A stretch of DNA of 64,000 nucleotides. Origin: Peribacter sp043814035 (GTDB lineage: Bacteria; Patescibacteriota; Gracilibacteria; Peribacterales; Peribacteraceae). The translations under genes were made by a program, and so were the position numbers. Under the pieces are notes generated by a model, which was given only the letters and a program-made list of their open reading frames with translations, was not told the DNA's origin and made no database searches. This document shows, one piece after another, positions 32,298 through 41,047 of this stretch (positions are counted from its first letter, which is position 1; each line of letters opens with the position of its first letter). The stretch lies in contig JBDRKJ010000010.1 of the NCBI GenBank assembly GCA_043814035.1, positions 26,410 to 90,409 of the forward strand, written 5' to 3'.

Positions 32298-33731
32298 ATG
32301 AAATCAGGGGAACAAGACGGCAAACTGACAAAAATCGTCTGTACGCTCGGACCATCTTGCAAATCACTTGAGCAGATGAAGAAACTGGCTCAGGCAGGCA
32401 TGAACGTCGCGCGGATCAACCTGTCACACGGTGCACGCAAAGATCATGAAGAAGCTATTGCCATGATCCGCAAACTTAACGAAGCGGGTTATTGCGTTGC
32501 GAGCCTACTCGATACACGAGGAGCGGAAATTCGTACAGGAGTGGTTATTCAGCCCGTTCCCATTGAGGTCGGACAAGAAATCGTTTTCTCATCGAACTCA
32601 CAGCACGAAGATGCGCAGGGGCGCACCGTCATTGAAGTGAACTACGACGGATTTGCCAACGACGTGCGCGAGACGGATACGATTCTCATCGATAACGGAT
32701 CAATTTCGTTCGACATCGTGTCGATCGCTCCCGACGGGACCGTCGTGGCAAAAGCGCAAGATGCCGGTTTCATCGGATCGCGCAGGCACATCAATCTGCC
32801 CGGTGCCTACATCGATCTTCCCTCCATTACCAAGAAAGACTGGGACGACATCGCCTTCGGTACAGAGCAGGGAGTGGATTACGTTGCACTCTCATTCATC
32901 CGCAATGCGGAGGAGATATCGGAAGTACGATCATTCTTAAAGAAGAAAAAGAGCGACATGCAGATCATCACAAAGATCGAAACGAAGCGTGCAGCCGAAG
33001 AGAACCTCGCAGATATCATTGCCGTCTCTGACGGAATTATGATCGCACGTGGTGATCTGGGCACAGATATCCCTATCGAGGAACTTCCCGCTATTCAGGA
33101 TGGCATCGTCGTTCGCTGCCGCGACGCAGGAAAACCGGTCATTGTAGCCACGCACATGCTCGAGAGTATGAGCACCTATCCCCTGCCCACTCGAGCAGAA
33201 GTGACCGATGTCGCTCACGCCGCGATGACGGGCGTCGATGCCACAATGCTCTCAGGAGAGACCGCAACAGGTAAACACCCCGTGAAGTGCGTCGAAATGA
33301 TGCATCGCATTCTTCGTGCAACGGAGGAGCACGAAGCACGACTGCAGGATCGCTTTGAGGGGGCCGTGCACAACGAACGTGAAGCCCGGGCACAGGCCGC
33401 CGTGACACTCGCCCACTCTACCGATGCTGACGCGATCGTCGTCATCACCAAGTCAGGACGCACAGCGCGAGAAGTGGCGAAGTTCCGACCGAGGATTCCC
33501 GTCATTGGCTGTGCAGCAACACCCTCTGTACGACAGAAGCTCTCACTCATCTTCGGTATCTTCCCCGTGCTCGCCTCCTTCACCGACGATACCGAGGCGA
33601 CCATCGAAACGGGCATTACCACAGCCAAGCAGGCGGGTTTTCTCACCCCTGGGATGCGCGTGGTACTCATCTCAGACGCTCCCGCCAAGAAGCGTAATGT
33701 GAGCACGATTCAGGTACGAGAAATCACTTAA
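32298..33731 (+). CDS. pyk: Pyruvate kinase
   Basis: Pyk makes pyruvate and ATP from phosphoenolpyruvate and ADP at the end of glycolysis. The 477-residue protein has the full A/B barrel: TKIVCTLGPSCKSLEQM, ARINLSHG, LDTRGAEIRTG, a B domain, YIDLPSITKKDWDDI, the catalytic IITKIETKRAAEENL, and IMIARGDLGTDIP with VIVATHMLESM. A C-terminal regulatory domain follows (DADAIVVITKSGRTAREVAKFRPRIPVIG). It is followed 7 nt after the stop by the structured motif copy A. Confidence 0.97.
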   Translation: MKSGEQDGKLTKIVCTLGPSCKSLEQMKKLAQAGMNVARINLSHGARKDHEEAIAMIRKLNEAGYCVASLLDTRGAEIRTGVVIQPVPIEVGQEIVFSSNSQHEDAQGRTVIEVNYDGFANDVRETDTILIDNGSISFDIVSIAPDGTVVAKAQDAGFIGSRRHINLPGAYIDLPSITKKDWDDIAFGTEQGVDYVALSFIRNAEEISEVRSFLKKKKSDMQIITKIETKRAAEENLADIIAVSDGIMIARGDLGTDIPIEELPAIQDGIVVRCRDAGKPVIVATHMLESMSTYPLPTRAEVTDVAHAAMTGVDATMLSGETATGKHPVKCVEMMHRILRATEEHEARLQDRFEGAVHNEREARAQAAVTLAHSTDADAIVVITKSGRTAREVAKFRPRIPVIGCAATPSVRQKLSLIFGIFPVLASFTDDTEATIETGITTAKQAGFLTPGMRVVLISDAPAKKRNVSTIQVREIT

Positions 33732-33738
33732 AATAACC

Positions 33739-33835
33739 GTCGCGAACCCCGCACTTGCTGCGGGGTGGAGCGACACCTATTAAGGGAAAAGAGAGCTCAT
33801 GAGAGAAAAACCGCAGGTTTGTCTCTCATGAATAG
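33739..33835 (+). ncRNA. Two-hairpin structured motif, copy A
   Basis: Basal stem GTCGC (33,739-33,743) / GCGAC (33,770-33,774) with internal loop GAA/TGGA. Inner hairpin CCCCGCA/TGCGGGG (33,747-33,753 / 33,759-33,765). Conserved TAAGGGAA (33,781-33,788). Second hairpin TCATGAGAGA/TCTCTCATGA (33,797-33,806 / 33,822-33,831) with inner AAACC/GGTTT. The stems differ from copies B and C but stay complementary, while the loops are the same. It lies between pyk and a convergent surface-protein gene. Confidence 0.58.
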
Positions 33836-35821
33836 CTATTTCCACTTATGCCACGGCATCTCCAGCTCATCGAGAGGAATGTCGTCGAGAGAAATAGCGG
33901 CACCTGCCACCTTCTTCGAAAATGAGAGAAAGCCTATAAGACGTCGGCGGAACAGCACACCAGAAACCAGCAACAGAAGAATCAGCGTTGCGCCTACTGA
34001 ACTGAGAGCTGCCGCATACCGCTCTACAAAGGAAATGCTCAGGCATTCCTCCGTGCAGTTTTTGCCACCATCACACTCTTCAGAGGAATCGACCACGTGA
34101 TCTCCACAGAGTGGCTTTCTGCAAGAAATTCTACAGGCGTTCGGAAGCGTGTCAGAATTCGAAAGCCCATCATCACACTCTTCGCCCTCCTGTAGAACAC
34201 CATCGCCACACTTCTCGAGGTGACAGCTGGCACTGCATCCATCATCTTCCTCGATATTTCCGTCGTCACACTGCTCACCCGCCTCTAAAACCTTATTTCC
34301 ACAGATTGGATATCGGCACGTATTCGGGCAGTCGTCGTCATTCATCTGATTGCCGTCATCGCACTGTTCCTTGCCTTCAACCAATCCATCGCCGCAAATC
34401 GGCAGCTTGCAGGAAGTCGGACAACTATCGAAGGTATTGCGGTTGCCGTCATCGCACTCCTCTCCCGGCTGCATCACGCCATCGCCACAGCGTGCCTTCT
34501 TGCAGGAATTATTGCACAGATCATCTGGAACACGATTCCCATCGTCACACTCCTCTCCTGACTGAACGATGGCATCGCCGCACCGGAATTTCTGACATCC
34601 ATTCGTGCACGCGTCATCATTTACCTGGTTGCCATCGTCACACTCCTCTCCTCGCTGCACCACGCCATCTCCACACTGCGGAAGTATGCAACTGTTAGAG
34701 CAGGTATCAATGTCACTTCGATTCGCGTCATCGCACTCTTCAATCCCTTCGCGAATGCCATTGCCGCATACGGATAGACGACAGTTGTTCGGGCAGGAAT
34801 CCCAGTTATTAAAATTCCCGTCGTCACACTGCTCACGCCCCTCCATCACAGCATCGCCACAAACAGAGAGTTCACAATCATTGGGACAATCGTCGATGTT
34901 GCTATGATTGCCATCATCACACTCCTCGGTCACTTGCACGTCACCATCACCACAGCGTGCAGACTTGCAGGAATTGTTGCAGGTATCAGCATTTTCGCGA
35001 TTGCCGTCGTCGCACTCCTCCTGCTCCTGCACGATACCATCGCCACAGCGAGGCCGCGTGCATATATTGGAACAACTGTCCTCACTGACCTGATTGCCGT
35101 CATCGCACTGTTCGCCTGTCTCGACAACACCGTTGCCACAGACATGAGCGAAGGATGAAGATTCCTGGGCGGCAGGATGTGTCTCTTCAGAAGACGCGGC
35201 AGCGCTACTCCCGGCATCGGCTTCAGCCGAAGAGGAAGAAATCGAGGATCCTGAAGAGGATAGAGCCGCATCAGCGGAAGATGATTGCGCAGATACAGAG
35301 ATCGATGTCGCACTCGAGGACGATGACGGACAGGGAGGCTTAAATATCCATTGGCAACCCCCCTCGCACAAGCCGTCTGCATCACACGTCGGTACGGCGC
35401 ACGTGCGGCCGCATGTACCCTCCAGATATTGGATTTTGGTTGTGAGCAGATTCGTTTTGGAATCCAAGACGTAGACCTCTTGTGTTGGCGCTTCACACTC
35501 TTCGCCCAGATACGGCGTAACGACACTATCACCGCAGAAGAGTGCGGTGCAGATCAGAGAACACGAGCTTAATCCGTTGAAGCGACCAAGGTCACACTGT
35601 TCCCCTTCTCCAGCCTGCAGAATACTGTCGCCACAGTGCGGGGGCTTACTCATTGAAGAAGATGCAGACGAACGCGTCGGGCATCCCGGCGATCCGTAGG
35701 GCAAACCAATGCACTCCTCTGTGAGCTCCTGCGCTTGCGTTCCTGTGCGCAGAGAGGACATGAGGACAAGGAGCCCCGCAGAGCAGAGCAGTACAGCCAG
35801 CAAATTTGTCTTTCTTTTCAT
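33836..35821 (-). CDS. DUF4215-repeat surface protein with C-terminal membrane helix
   Basis: 661 residues from the ATG at 35,821, chosen because KRKTNLLAVLLCSAGLLVLM is then a signal peptide. After an N-terminal Cys region and a Ser/Ala-rich linker come about eleven regularly spaced DUF4215-like repeats (for example CGNGVVETGEQCDDGN, CGDGVMQPGEECDDGN) plus partial ones at the ends. A membrane helix (ALSSVGATLILLLLVSGVLF) and a 40-residue cytoplasmic tail with RRR follow. Unlike the proteins at 14.8-22.3 kb, it lacks the TGP tail and looks permanently membrane-anchored. DUF4215 function is unknown; the conserved Cys suggest disulfide-stabilised modules. Confidence 0.85.
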   Translation of the reverse strand: MKRKTNLLAVLLCSAGLLVLMSSLRTGTQAQELTEECIGLPYGSPGCPTRSSASSSMSKPPHCGDSILQAGEGEQCDLGRFNGLSSCSLICTALFCGDSVVTPYLGEECEAPTQEVYVLDSKTNLLTTKIQYLEGTCGRTCAVPTCDADGLCEGGCQWIFKPPCPSSSSSATSISVSAQSSSADAALSSSGSSISSSSAEADAGSSAAASSEETHPAAQESSSFAHVCGNGVVETGEQCDDGNQVSEDSCSNICTRPRCGDGIVQEQEECDDGNRENADTCNNSCKSARCGDGDVQVTEECDDGNHSNIDDCPNDCELSVCGDAVMEGREQCDDGNFNNWDSCPNNCRLSVCGNGIREGIEECDDANRSDIDTCSNSCILPQCGDGVVQRGEECDDGNQVNDDACTNGCQKFRCGDAIVQSGEECDDGNRVPDDLCNNSCKKARCGDGVMQPGEECDDGNRNTFDSCPTSCKLPICGDGLVEGKEQCDDGNQMNDDDCPNTCRYPICGNKVLEAGEQCDDGNIEEDDGCSASCHLEKCGDGVLQEGEECDDGLSNSDTLPNACRISCRKPLCGDHVVDSSEECDGGKNCTEECLSISFVERYAAALSSVGATLILLLLVSGVLFRRRLIGFLSFSKKVAGAAISLDDIPLDELEMPWHKWK

Positions 35822-35901
35822 GTTTCTAATTATTTTACCACTTTTTGCCGTTCTCCTCACCCCCTCACTCATTGCAAATTACTAGAGAGATGTTCTGATT
35901 G

Positions 35902-36330
35902 TTATTTGGTTTCTTTCTCAAGAGAAGCGACTGTCGTGTCCTCCTGAACGTAAGAAGGCCGCTTGAGGGCAACCATAGCCTGTACGACAGGGTCCTCTGA
36001 AAGCTGATGGAGCGCCTGCGACTCTGCCACCTGCATATTGAGAATTTCCTCCTCCAGCAGTAGCTGAGAGCGTTCCCGTTCCAGATTGCGCAGCTGGTAG
36101 CCCTTGGTGGCCGTAGCGTTCTGATGAAAGAGAATGAAAAGCGCGAGCAGCAGAATGAGCGAACCGATGCACACCATGAGCAAAATCGTGCTCTGGTTTA
36201 CCATGCGACCGAGACTGGCGCGGGACACAGGAGCCGAGAGTGTGGCGGTGGGATCGAGCACGTTGACAGCGCAGTGTAACAGAGAGACAAAGGAATCACG
36301 ATGGCGTCGAAACGCTTCGCATGATGACAC
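35902..36330 (-). CDS. FtsL-like cell division protein
   Basis: The 142-residue frame has one membrane helix (STILLMVCIGSLILLLALFI) followed by a leucine-zipper-like region (LRNLERERSQLLLEEEILNMQVAES). This is the layout of FtsL/FtsB divisome proteins, and its place directly after rsmH is that of ftsL in the dcw cluster. The ATG at 36,330 overlaps the end of rsmH by 35 nt. A GTG at 36,261 or ATG at 36,204 would give a more usual short N terminus. ftsI and the Mur genes that usually follow are not here. Confidence 0.7.
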   Translation of the reverse strand: MSSCEAFRRHRDSFVSLLHCAVNVLDPTATLSAPVSRASLGRMVNQSTILLMVCIGSLILLLALFILFHQNATATKGYQLRNLERERSQLLLEEEILNMQVAESQALHQLSEDPVVQAMVALKRPSYVQEDTTVASLEKETK

Positions 36331-37204
36331 GTAACTTCCCGCTCCGCGAACGCGGATTCACCGTCACCTCATCATCAGAAGGCACAATCGCCTTGCGTGT
36401 GAGGAGTGTAAAGAATGGCGGATGCACATCCTGACCGGTATCAAGATGTTTGGGTGCTTGAGACAAGGCGCGGAATACCTGCTTCACACGACGATCCTCG
36501 AGTGAGTGGTAGCTGATGACCCCCATACGTCCACCGGGCGTAAGGAGTGAAGGACCCACCGAAAGTAGGGCATCGAGCGCACCCAGTTCATCATTCACCG
36601 CGATGCGCAACGCCTGAAAAATCTGCGGAAGCACCGCCTTGGCACGCCAACGATACAGCGCCTCTGCCGCGAGAACGACCGCCGTCGTGGTGGTGGGCTT
36701 GTGCTCTTTGAGCATGCGCGCGAAACGTTTGGCCGAAGGAAGCTCACCAAACTCGCGCAGACACTGCGCCACCTCATCTTCAGAAGCCTGTGCCAGCCAG
36801 GCAGCAGCAGAAACCCCACTCGAGCGATCGTAACGAAGATCCAGCGGCACCTCTTCGCGAAAGGTAAAACCACGCTCTGGATCATCCACGTGCGGGGAGC
36901 TCAAGCCCAAATCGGCAAAGAGAATATCGATGGGAGGAAGATCAATATCGGCAATGGCAGAAAAATTCGCATGGCGGCAATCCACGTGGCCGGGCAATTT
37001 GCGTAAACGCGCTTCGGCATGAGCCAGATTCTGTGCATCGGCATCCAGGCCAATGAGCCTGCCATGCTCGCCAATTTTCTTGAAGAATGCTTCGGCATGA
37101 CCACCAAGACCCAGCGTCACATCGAGCACCGTTTCACCCGCTTTGGGATCGAGGAGCGTGAGAACTTCTGAGAGCAAAACCGGCACATGGTGTGGTGCAG
37201 TCAC
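36296..37204 (-). CDS. rsmH: 16S rRNA (cytosine1402-N4)-methyltransferase
   Basis: RsmH methylates C1402 of 16S rRNA. The 302-residue protein has HHVPVLLSEVLTLLDPKAGETVLDVTLGLGGHAEAF (SAM motif I), FADLGLSSPHVDDPERGFTF, PLDLRYDRSSG, and the C-terminal GRMGVISYHSLEDRRVKQVFR and NPRSRSGKLR. Start is GTG, with TACACT (37,216-37,211) 6 nt upstream, a leaderless spacing. It is followed by the ftsL-like gene, the conserved mraW-ftsL order. Confidence 0.96.
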   Translation of the reverse strand: MTAPHHVPVLLSEVLTLLDPKAGETVLDVTLGLGGHAEAFFKKIGEHGRLIGLDADAQNLAHAEARLRKLPGHVDCRHANFSAIADIDLPPIDILFADLGLSSPHVDDPERGFTFREEVPLDLRYDRSSGVSAAAWLAQASEDEVAQCLREFGELPSAKRFARMLKEHKPTTTTAVVLAAEALYRWRAKAVLPQIFQALRIAVNDELGALDALLSVGPSLLTPGGRMGVISYHSLEDRRVKQVFRALSQAPKHLDTGQDVHPPFFTLLTRKAIVPSDDEVTVNPRSRSGKLRVIMRSVSTPS

Positions 37205-37210
37205 AGACGA

Positions 37211-37216
37211 AGTGTA
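37211..37216 (-). promoter_or_regulatory. -10 box of rsmH
   Basis: TACACT on the minus strand, 6 nt before the GTG at 37,204. Confidence 0.5.
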
Positions 37217-37358
37217 GTGCGCGCACCACCTGTTTCAACGGATTGATCTTGCATCTTTCTCCACAGGAGTTTCATGTATACAAAATTTATACGAATTAGA
37301 GTATTTTGCGGTCCTCTTAAATCCAATATATGGCTTTAAAAGAGGCTATAGAGCAGGA

Positions 37359-37386
37359 TTGACACAGATAGATATACATCTATAAT
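37359..37386 (+). promoter_or_regulatory. Consensus sigma-70 promoter with leaderless TTG start
   Basis: TTGACA (37,359-37,364), a 16-nt spacer and TATAAT (37,381-37,386). The TTG start codon of the L,D-transpeptidase follows 7 nt later, about where transcription should begin. Confidence 0.75.
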
Positions 37387-37393
37387 ACTTCAC

Positions 37394-37948
37394 TTGATTC
37401 CGCTCCTCCCCATCGTGTTGGGCGTCTCTCTCGTTATGAGCCCAACCCCATCGGCCCCCGTACTCACCTTTGTTCCTCAGGTTCAGTGGCATGCCAAAAT
37501 GGGCGACCGTATCGTGGTCGATACGCAGGCAAACGAAGGATTTCTCATCCACAGAAATGGAGAGACTCTGCAGTTCCCGGTCGCCACGGGGCAGCGTCGC
37601 GGAGTGTGCTACATCGGACGGTGCTACAACGCCGCCACTCCACAGCGTACGTGGGAGATACGATCGAAAGACATCAAGGGTGATCGCATTACCTTTGGAC
37701 CGAGTGGACGTTTTCTGCGTCTGTACTGGGATGATGGTAGCACAGCCTACGGTTTTCATGAGTTCGCCTACGAAGACCGGATGTTCGATGATCAGCCCCG
37801 CTTCAAGAGCATGGGGTGTGTCATCGTGAAGAAGGACATCATGGATATCATCGACCAGACCTACGCCATGAATGAGGGAAATATTCCCGTAGTCACGAAG
37901 TACGGTATTGAGGAACCGCTGGCACTCGCCTTTGCCCCGCAGGAGTGA
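37394..37948 (+). CDS. L,D-transpeptidase (YkuD) family protein
   Basis: L,D-transpeptidases make 3-3 crosslinks in peptidoglycan or attach proteins to it. The 184-residue protein begins with a hydrophobic export segment (PLLPIVLGVSLVMSPTPSAP) and has the YkuD active-site pattern: His122 in AYGFHEFAYE and Cys142 in RFKSMGCVIV. The usual HG/SxGC arrangement is slightly altered (FHE; SMGC). The TTG start is supported by a perfect promoter 7 nt upstream, which suggests strong expression. It fits MurJ and the Mur ligase nearby. Confidence 0.85.
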   Translation: MIPLLPIVLGVSLVMSPTPSAPVLTFVPQVQWHAKMGDRIVVDTQANEGFLIHRNGETLQFPVATGQRRGVCYIGRCYNAATPQRTWEIRSKDIKGDRITFGPSGRFLRLYWDDGSTAYGFHEFAYEDRMFDDQPRFKSMGCVIVKKDIMDIIDQTYAMNEGNIPVVTKYGIEEPLALAFAPQE

Positions 37949-37999
37949 CCCCTTTTCCACTGGCGTCTGACGGATGAGCCTCTTATACTTTTTTTGCGT

Positions 38000-38093
38000 G
38001 GAGAGGTGGCTGAGTGGTCGAAAGCGCCACACTGCTAATGTGGTATACGGGCTTCAACCCGTATCGAGGGTTCGAATCCCTCCCTCTCCGCCA
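38000..38093 (+). tRNA. tRNA-Ser (GCT)
   Basis: 94 nt with acceptor GGAGAGG/CCTCTCC, anticodon loop CTGCTAA (GCT), a long variable arm TACGGG/CCCGTA, T arm GAGGG-TTCGAAT-CCCTC and an encoded GCCA end. No duplicated tail follows. Confidence 0.95.
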
Positions 38094-38280
38094 CAGGTGA
38101 ATTCGAGTTGAGCACGAGCCTGAGGGCGAAGTGTGAAGCCGAAGATCCTGTGTCCCCGAAGCGATAGCGAAGGGGGCAGTGCCTCCACCAGCACCACACG
38201 AAGGCTGACGCCGAAGAAGAGCATTTCGACGGCAAGACGACAGAGTGAGATCTCTTGGATTCCTATGGTAGAGTGGCCGT
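38094..38280 (+). other. Gap between tRNA-Ser(GCT) and the ROK kinase
   Basis: 187 bp. It contains CCCC-GAAGCGATAGCGAA-GGGG (about 38,154-38,176), a relative of the palindromic elements, and the -10 box TAGAGT (38,269-38,274) 6 nt before the next ATG. Nothing else is seen. Confidence 0.4.
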
Positions 38281-39138
38281 ATGTCTTCTGTACTCGGTAT
38301 CGATCTCGGCGGAACAAAGCTGGCCATTGCGCGATTCGAGGCTTCTTCGTGGCGGGAACAGGATGCACGGGTCACCTCCACGGCCGGCAAGACGTTCCCC
38401 GTGATTGTCGAGGAGCTTCTCGCACTCATTCAGGAATTCAGCACCGAAGACACGCAGGCCATCGGCATCGGCGTGCCCGGTCTCGTGGAACGCTCCGGGC
38501 GCATTCATACCACGCCCAATATTCCTGAGGGTGAGGGGTTCCCTCTCTCAGAAACACTGAAGAAGAAAACTGGTCTCTCTGTCTCTATCGAGAACGATTC
38601 CGCGTGCTTCGCGCTGGCAGAAGCGCTCTGCGGAGCAGGAAAGGATGAGCGAGTTGTGGTGGGTATCACGATGGGCACGGGGGTCGGAGGGGGCATTATC
38701 GTTGATGGAACGATCTTCAAAGGCGAGCACGGCTATGCGGCGGAGTTCGGTCACATGCTCCTCAAGCCCGGCGAATCACCGACAGGACTCACCGGAGGGC
38801 GCGGCGAGATCGAGGAGTACCTCTCAGGTACTGCTCTACGCAAACGCTGCCCCGCCGCGAAACGCCCCGAAGATACACTCACGGGGCCGGCCTGCACGCA
38901 CATGCACGACACCGTCATGCGCGAAATCGCCTGGATGTGCACGAGCCTCATTCACTGTATCGACCCCAGCATCATCGTCTTCGGCGGGAGCGCGGGACGT
39001 GCGCTCAAGCCACACTTGCCCACCATCGAACAGGAGTTGCGACGGTGGATGCTGCCCAAGAGTAACCCCCCAGCGCTGGCCATCGGCACACTAGATAATG
39101 CCGGAACACTAGGGGCGGCACTACTTACGCAGGAATGA
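38281..39138 (+). CDS. ROK-family sugar kinase (glucokinase-like)
   Basis: The 285-residue protein starts SSVLGIDLGGTKLAIARFE (phosphate-1 loop) and has IGIGVPGLVE, the catalytic Asp in SIENDSACFALAEA, ITMGTGVGGGIIVDGTIFKG and EFGHMLLKPG. ROK kinases phosphorylate glucose, mannose or amino sugars. The usual zinc-binding CxCGxxGCxE segment is missing: after GHM the sequence runs TGGRGEIEEYLSG without Cys. Substrate is therefore uncertain, with glucose or N-acetylhexosamine possible. Context (transaldolase, transketolase, pyk) points to central carbon flow. Confidence 0.87.
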   Translation: MSSVLGIDLGGTKLAIARFEASSWREQDARVTSTAGKTFPVIVEELLALIQEFSTEDTQAIGIGVPGLVERSGRIHTTPNIPEGEGFPLSETLKKKTGLSVSIENDSACFALAEALCGAGKDERVVVGITMGTGVGGGIIVDGTIFKGEHGYAAEFGHMLLKPGESPTGLTGGRGEIEEYLSGTALRKRCPAAKRPEDTLTGPACTHMHDTVMREIAWMCTSLIHCIDPSIIVFGGSAGRALKPHLPTIEQELRRWMLPKSNPPALAIGTLDNAGTLGAALLTQE

Positions 39139-39180
39139 TTTCGTTGCTCGTAGCTCGTTGAATCGTTTCGCGATAAGGGT

Positions 39181-39561
39181 TTATGAACGGTTTTTCTGTG
39201 GATGTGAACGGAGATAGCGAATCAGCTTGGCAAGTTGCGCGGCAATTTTCTTGGTTGATTCAGCGGCCTTCTCAAACTCTTGTTGGTCAAGATACTTCTC
39301 ATCGACACCGTAATACAAATGCGATCGAATTTCAGCAGCTGATCGTTTGGCGTATCCTAGAAACATAACAAATTCAGCATTGGTCTGGGCATCATTACCT
39401 TCAGCAATATTTGCCATGACAGAGAGGACAGCACGACTGATTTGATCAGCCCATGCCCAATCTTTCTTCTCGGCAGCATGCCGAGCAAGTCTTCGAACAA
39501 CTCTGGAAAGCTTACGAGCCTCCTGCCATGCCTCTATATCCTCAAAAGTTTGAAATCCCAT
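39181..39561 (-). CDS. Four-helix bundle protein (23S rRNA IVP family)
   Basis: 126 residues from the ATG at 39,561. The pattern FEDIEAWQEARKLSRVVRRLA, WAWADQISRAVLSVMANIAEGND, FVMFLGYAKRSAAEIRSHLYYGVDEKYLDQQEF is typical of the TIGR02436 four-helix bundle family, first known from 23S rRNA intervening sequences. These proteins form oligomers; their function is unknown. It starts 36 nt after the transaldolase stop. An upstream in-frame ATG at 39,600 would add 13 residues overlapping the transaldolase gene. Confidence 0.9.
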   Translation of the reverse strand: MGFQTFEDIEAWQEARKLSRVVRRLARHAAEKKDWAWADQISRAVLSVMANIAEGNDAQTNAEFVMFLGYAKRSAAEIRSHLYYGVDEKYLDQQEFEKAAESTKKIAAQLAKLIRYLRSHPQKNRS

Positions 39562-39596
39562 AACAAACAACGAGAAACGAGCCAACCAGCAACAGA

Positions 39597-40238
39597 TCAC
39601 CTCTTCACCTTCTCCCAGTCCTCCATAAATTTCTTGAGGCCTGCATCGGTGAGCGGATGGAGCGGAAGCTCTTTAAATACTGCGTATGGAATCGTGGCAA
39701 TGTGCGCGCCGAGCTTTGCCGCACGTTCGATGTGCTCCGGCTTGCGAGTGGAGGCAACCAAGACTTCCGTTGCAAATCCGTAATGCTCCCACGCCTGCAT
39801 GATCTCGGCGATGAGTTCCATGCCATCACCACCGGCATCATCGATGCGGCCGACGAAGGGGCTGATGATCGATGCACCGGCCTTGGCCGCAAGCACCGCC
39901 TGCGCAACCGAGAAGACGAGTGTGCAGTTCGTCTTGATCTTCTTACCGGCACAGAACTTGAGCGCCTTGAGGCCCTCTACCGTCATAGGCACCTTCACGA
40001 TCACATGCTTGTGCCACTGACTGTACTCCACGGCCTGCTGCTGCATGCCCTGCGCATCGGTCGCGGTCACCTGCGCGCTGACACACGGCACGAGCGCGCA
40101 CATCTTCAGAACCGTGTCCTTAAAATCCTTTCCCTCTTTGGCCACGAGTGAGGGATTGGTCGTAACACCGTCCAAGACACCCCAGGCGGCAATTTCGGCG
40201 ACCTGATCAACGTTGGCGGTATCGAGGAAGAGCTTCAT
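39597..40238 (-). CDS. tal: Transaldolase (TalC/fructose-6-phosphate aldolase type)
   Basis: A 213-residue short-form transaldolase: KLFLDTANVDQVAEIAAWG, DGVTTNPSLVAKEG, Schiff-base Lys82 in VIVKVPMTVEGLKAL, NCTLVFSVAQAVLAAKAGASIISPFVGRIDD and VLVASTRKPEHIERAAKLGAHIATIPY. It moves a dihydroxyacetone unit between sugar phosphates in the non-oxidative pentose phosphate pathway, together with the transketolase at 41.4 kb. The fructose-6-phosphate aldolase alternative cannot be excluded by eye. Confidence 0.94.
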   Translation of the reverse strand: MKLFLDTANVDQVAEIAAWGVLDGVTTNPSLVAKEGKDFKDTVLKMCALVPCVSAQVTATDAQGMQQQAVEYSQWHKHVIVKVPMTVEGLKALKFCAGKKIKTNCTLVFSVAQAVLAAKAGASIISPFVGRIDDAGGDGMELIAEIMQAWEHYGFATEVLVASTRKPEHIERAAKLGAHIATIPYAVFKELPLHPLTDAGLKKFMEDWEKVKR

Positions 40239-40281
40239 AGAGAGATGGAAAGAAAATCAAGAAATGTAACTGTGATCGAAG

Positions 40282-40287
40282 TATACT
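40282..40287 (+). promoter_or_regulatory. -10 box of the C39-like lipoprotein
   Basis: TATACT 11 nt before the ATG at 40,299. Confidence 0.45.
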
Positions 40288-40298
40288 GGCGATCCTCT

Positions 40299-41045
40299 AT
40301 GCGTGAAAAGCAGATACTCCTCTTCGTCCTCCTGTATCTACTCACGGCGTGCTCCGCACCGCCGGAGGGAGCCTCTTCTCTTTCTTCTGTTTCCTCTTCA
40401 TCCTCTACTTCTTCTGACTCCTCTTCGTCCTCTGTTTCTTCTGTTCCCTACGCCCCAGCTCCTATCCCCTACACCGTTCGTCTTGCAGTCCCCTTCTCTC
40501 CTCAGGCGCCTTTTGCTAATTGGGATCAGCTCCACGAAGAAACCTGCGAAGAGATGAGCCTGCTCCTCGTGCACCACTACCTCGAGGGCACAGACCTCAC
40601 ACGCGAGCAGGCTGAGGCGGAGCTACTGGCTCTCATTGAATGGGAAGAAGCACACGGCTACCCGCAGGATGTAACGGTGGCAGAACTCGGAAAGATCGCC
40701 GAGGAGTACTTCGGTTATCACGCGCGCGTCATTCCAAATCCGACGCAGGAGGATCTCAAACACCTGCTGGCAGACAACCATCCGGTTATCGTGCCCGCAG
40801 CAGGGCGCGACCTCAAGAATCCCTACTTCTCAGGTGAAGGCCCGTGGTACCACATGCTTGTGCTCACGGGTTTTAGCGAATTCTTCTTCATTACCAATGA
40901 CGTCGGCACCAAGCGCGGCGAAGGCTACGTTTACCGGTTCGACACGCTGATGAATGCCATTCACGACTGGACAGGCGTAAAAGAAGAGATCCACAACGGC
41001 CCAAAGCGCGTGCTTATAATTGAAACTGCTCCACCATTACAATAA
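40299..41045 (+). CDS. Lipoprotein with C39-like peptidase domain
   Basis: 248 residues from ATG 40,299. A lipoprotein signal ends LLTAC (lipidated Cys18) and a Ser-only linker follows. The domain has the Peptidase_C39_2 pattern: Cys83 in HEETCEEMSLLLVHHYL, His185 in WYHMLVLTGF and Asn200/Asp201 in ITNDVGTKRGEGYVY. It would be a surface-anchored papain-like cysteine peptidase or related enzyme; its target is unknown. Lipidation depends on Lgt, encoded at 47.7 kb. Motif copy B starts 3 nt after its stop. Confidence 0.82.
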   Translation: MREKQILLFVLLYLLTACSAPPEGASSLSSVSSSSSTSSDSSSSSVSSVPYAPAPIPYTVRLAVPFSPQAPFANWDQLHEETCEEMSLLLVHHYLEGTDLTREQAEAELLALIEWEEAHGYPQDVTVAELGKIAEEYFGYHARVIPNPTQEDLKHLLADNHPVIVPAAGRDLKNPYFSGEGPWYHMLVLTGFSEFFFITNDVGTKRGEGYVYRFDTLMNAIHDWTGVKEEIHNGPKRVLIIETAPPLQ

Positions 41046-41047
41046 TC

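Noticed and set aside
37346..38032. A 228-codon open frame on the minus strand
   Set aside because: It is antisense to the L,D-transpeptidase, which has family motifs and a consensus promoter; the minus frame also runs into tRNA-Ser(GCT).
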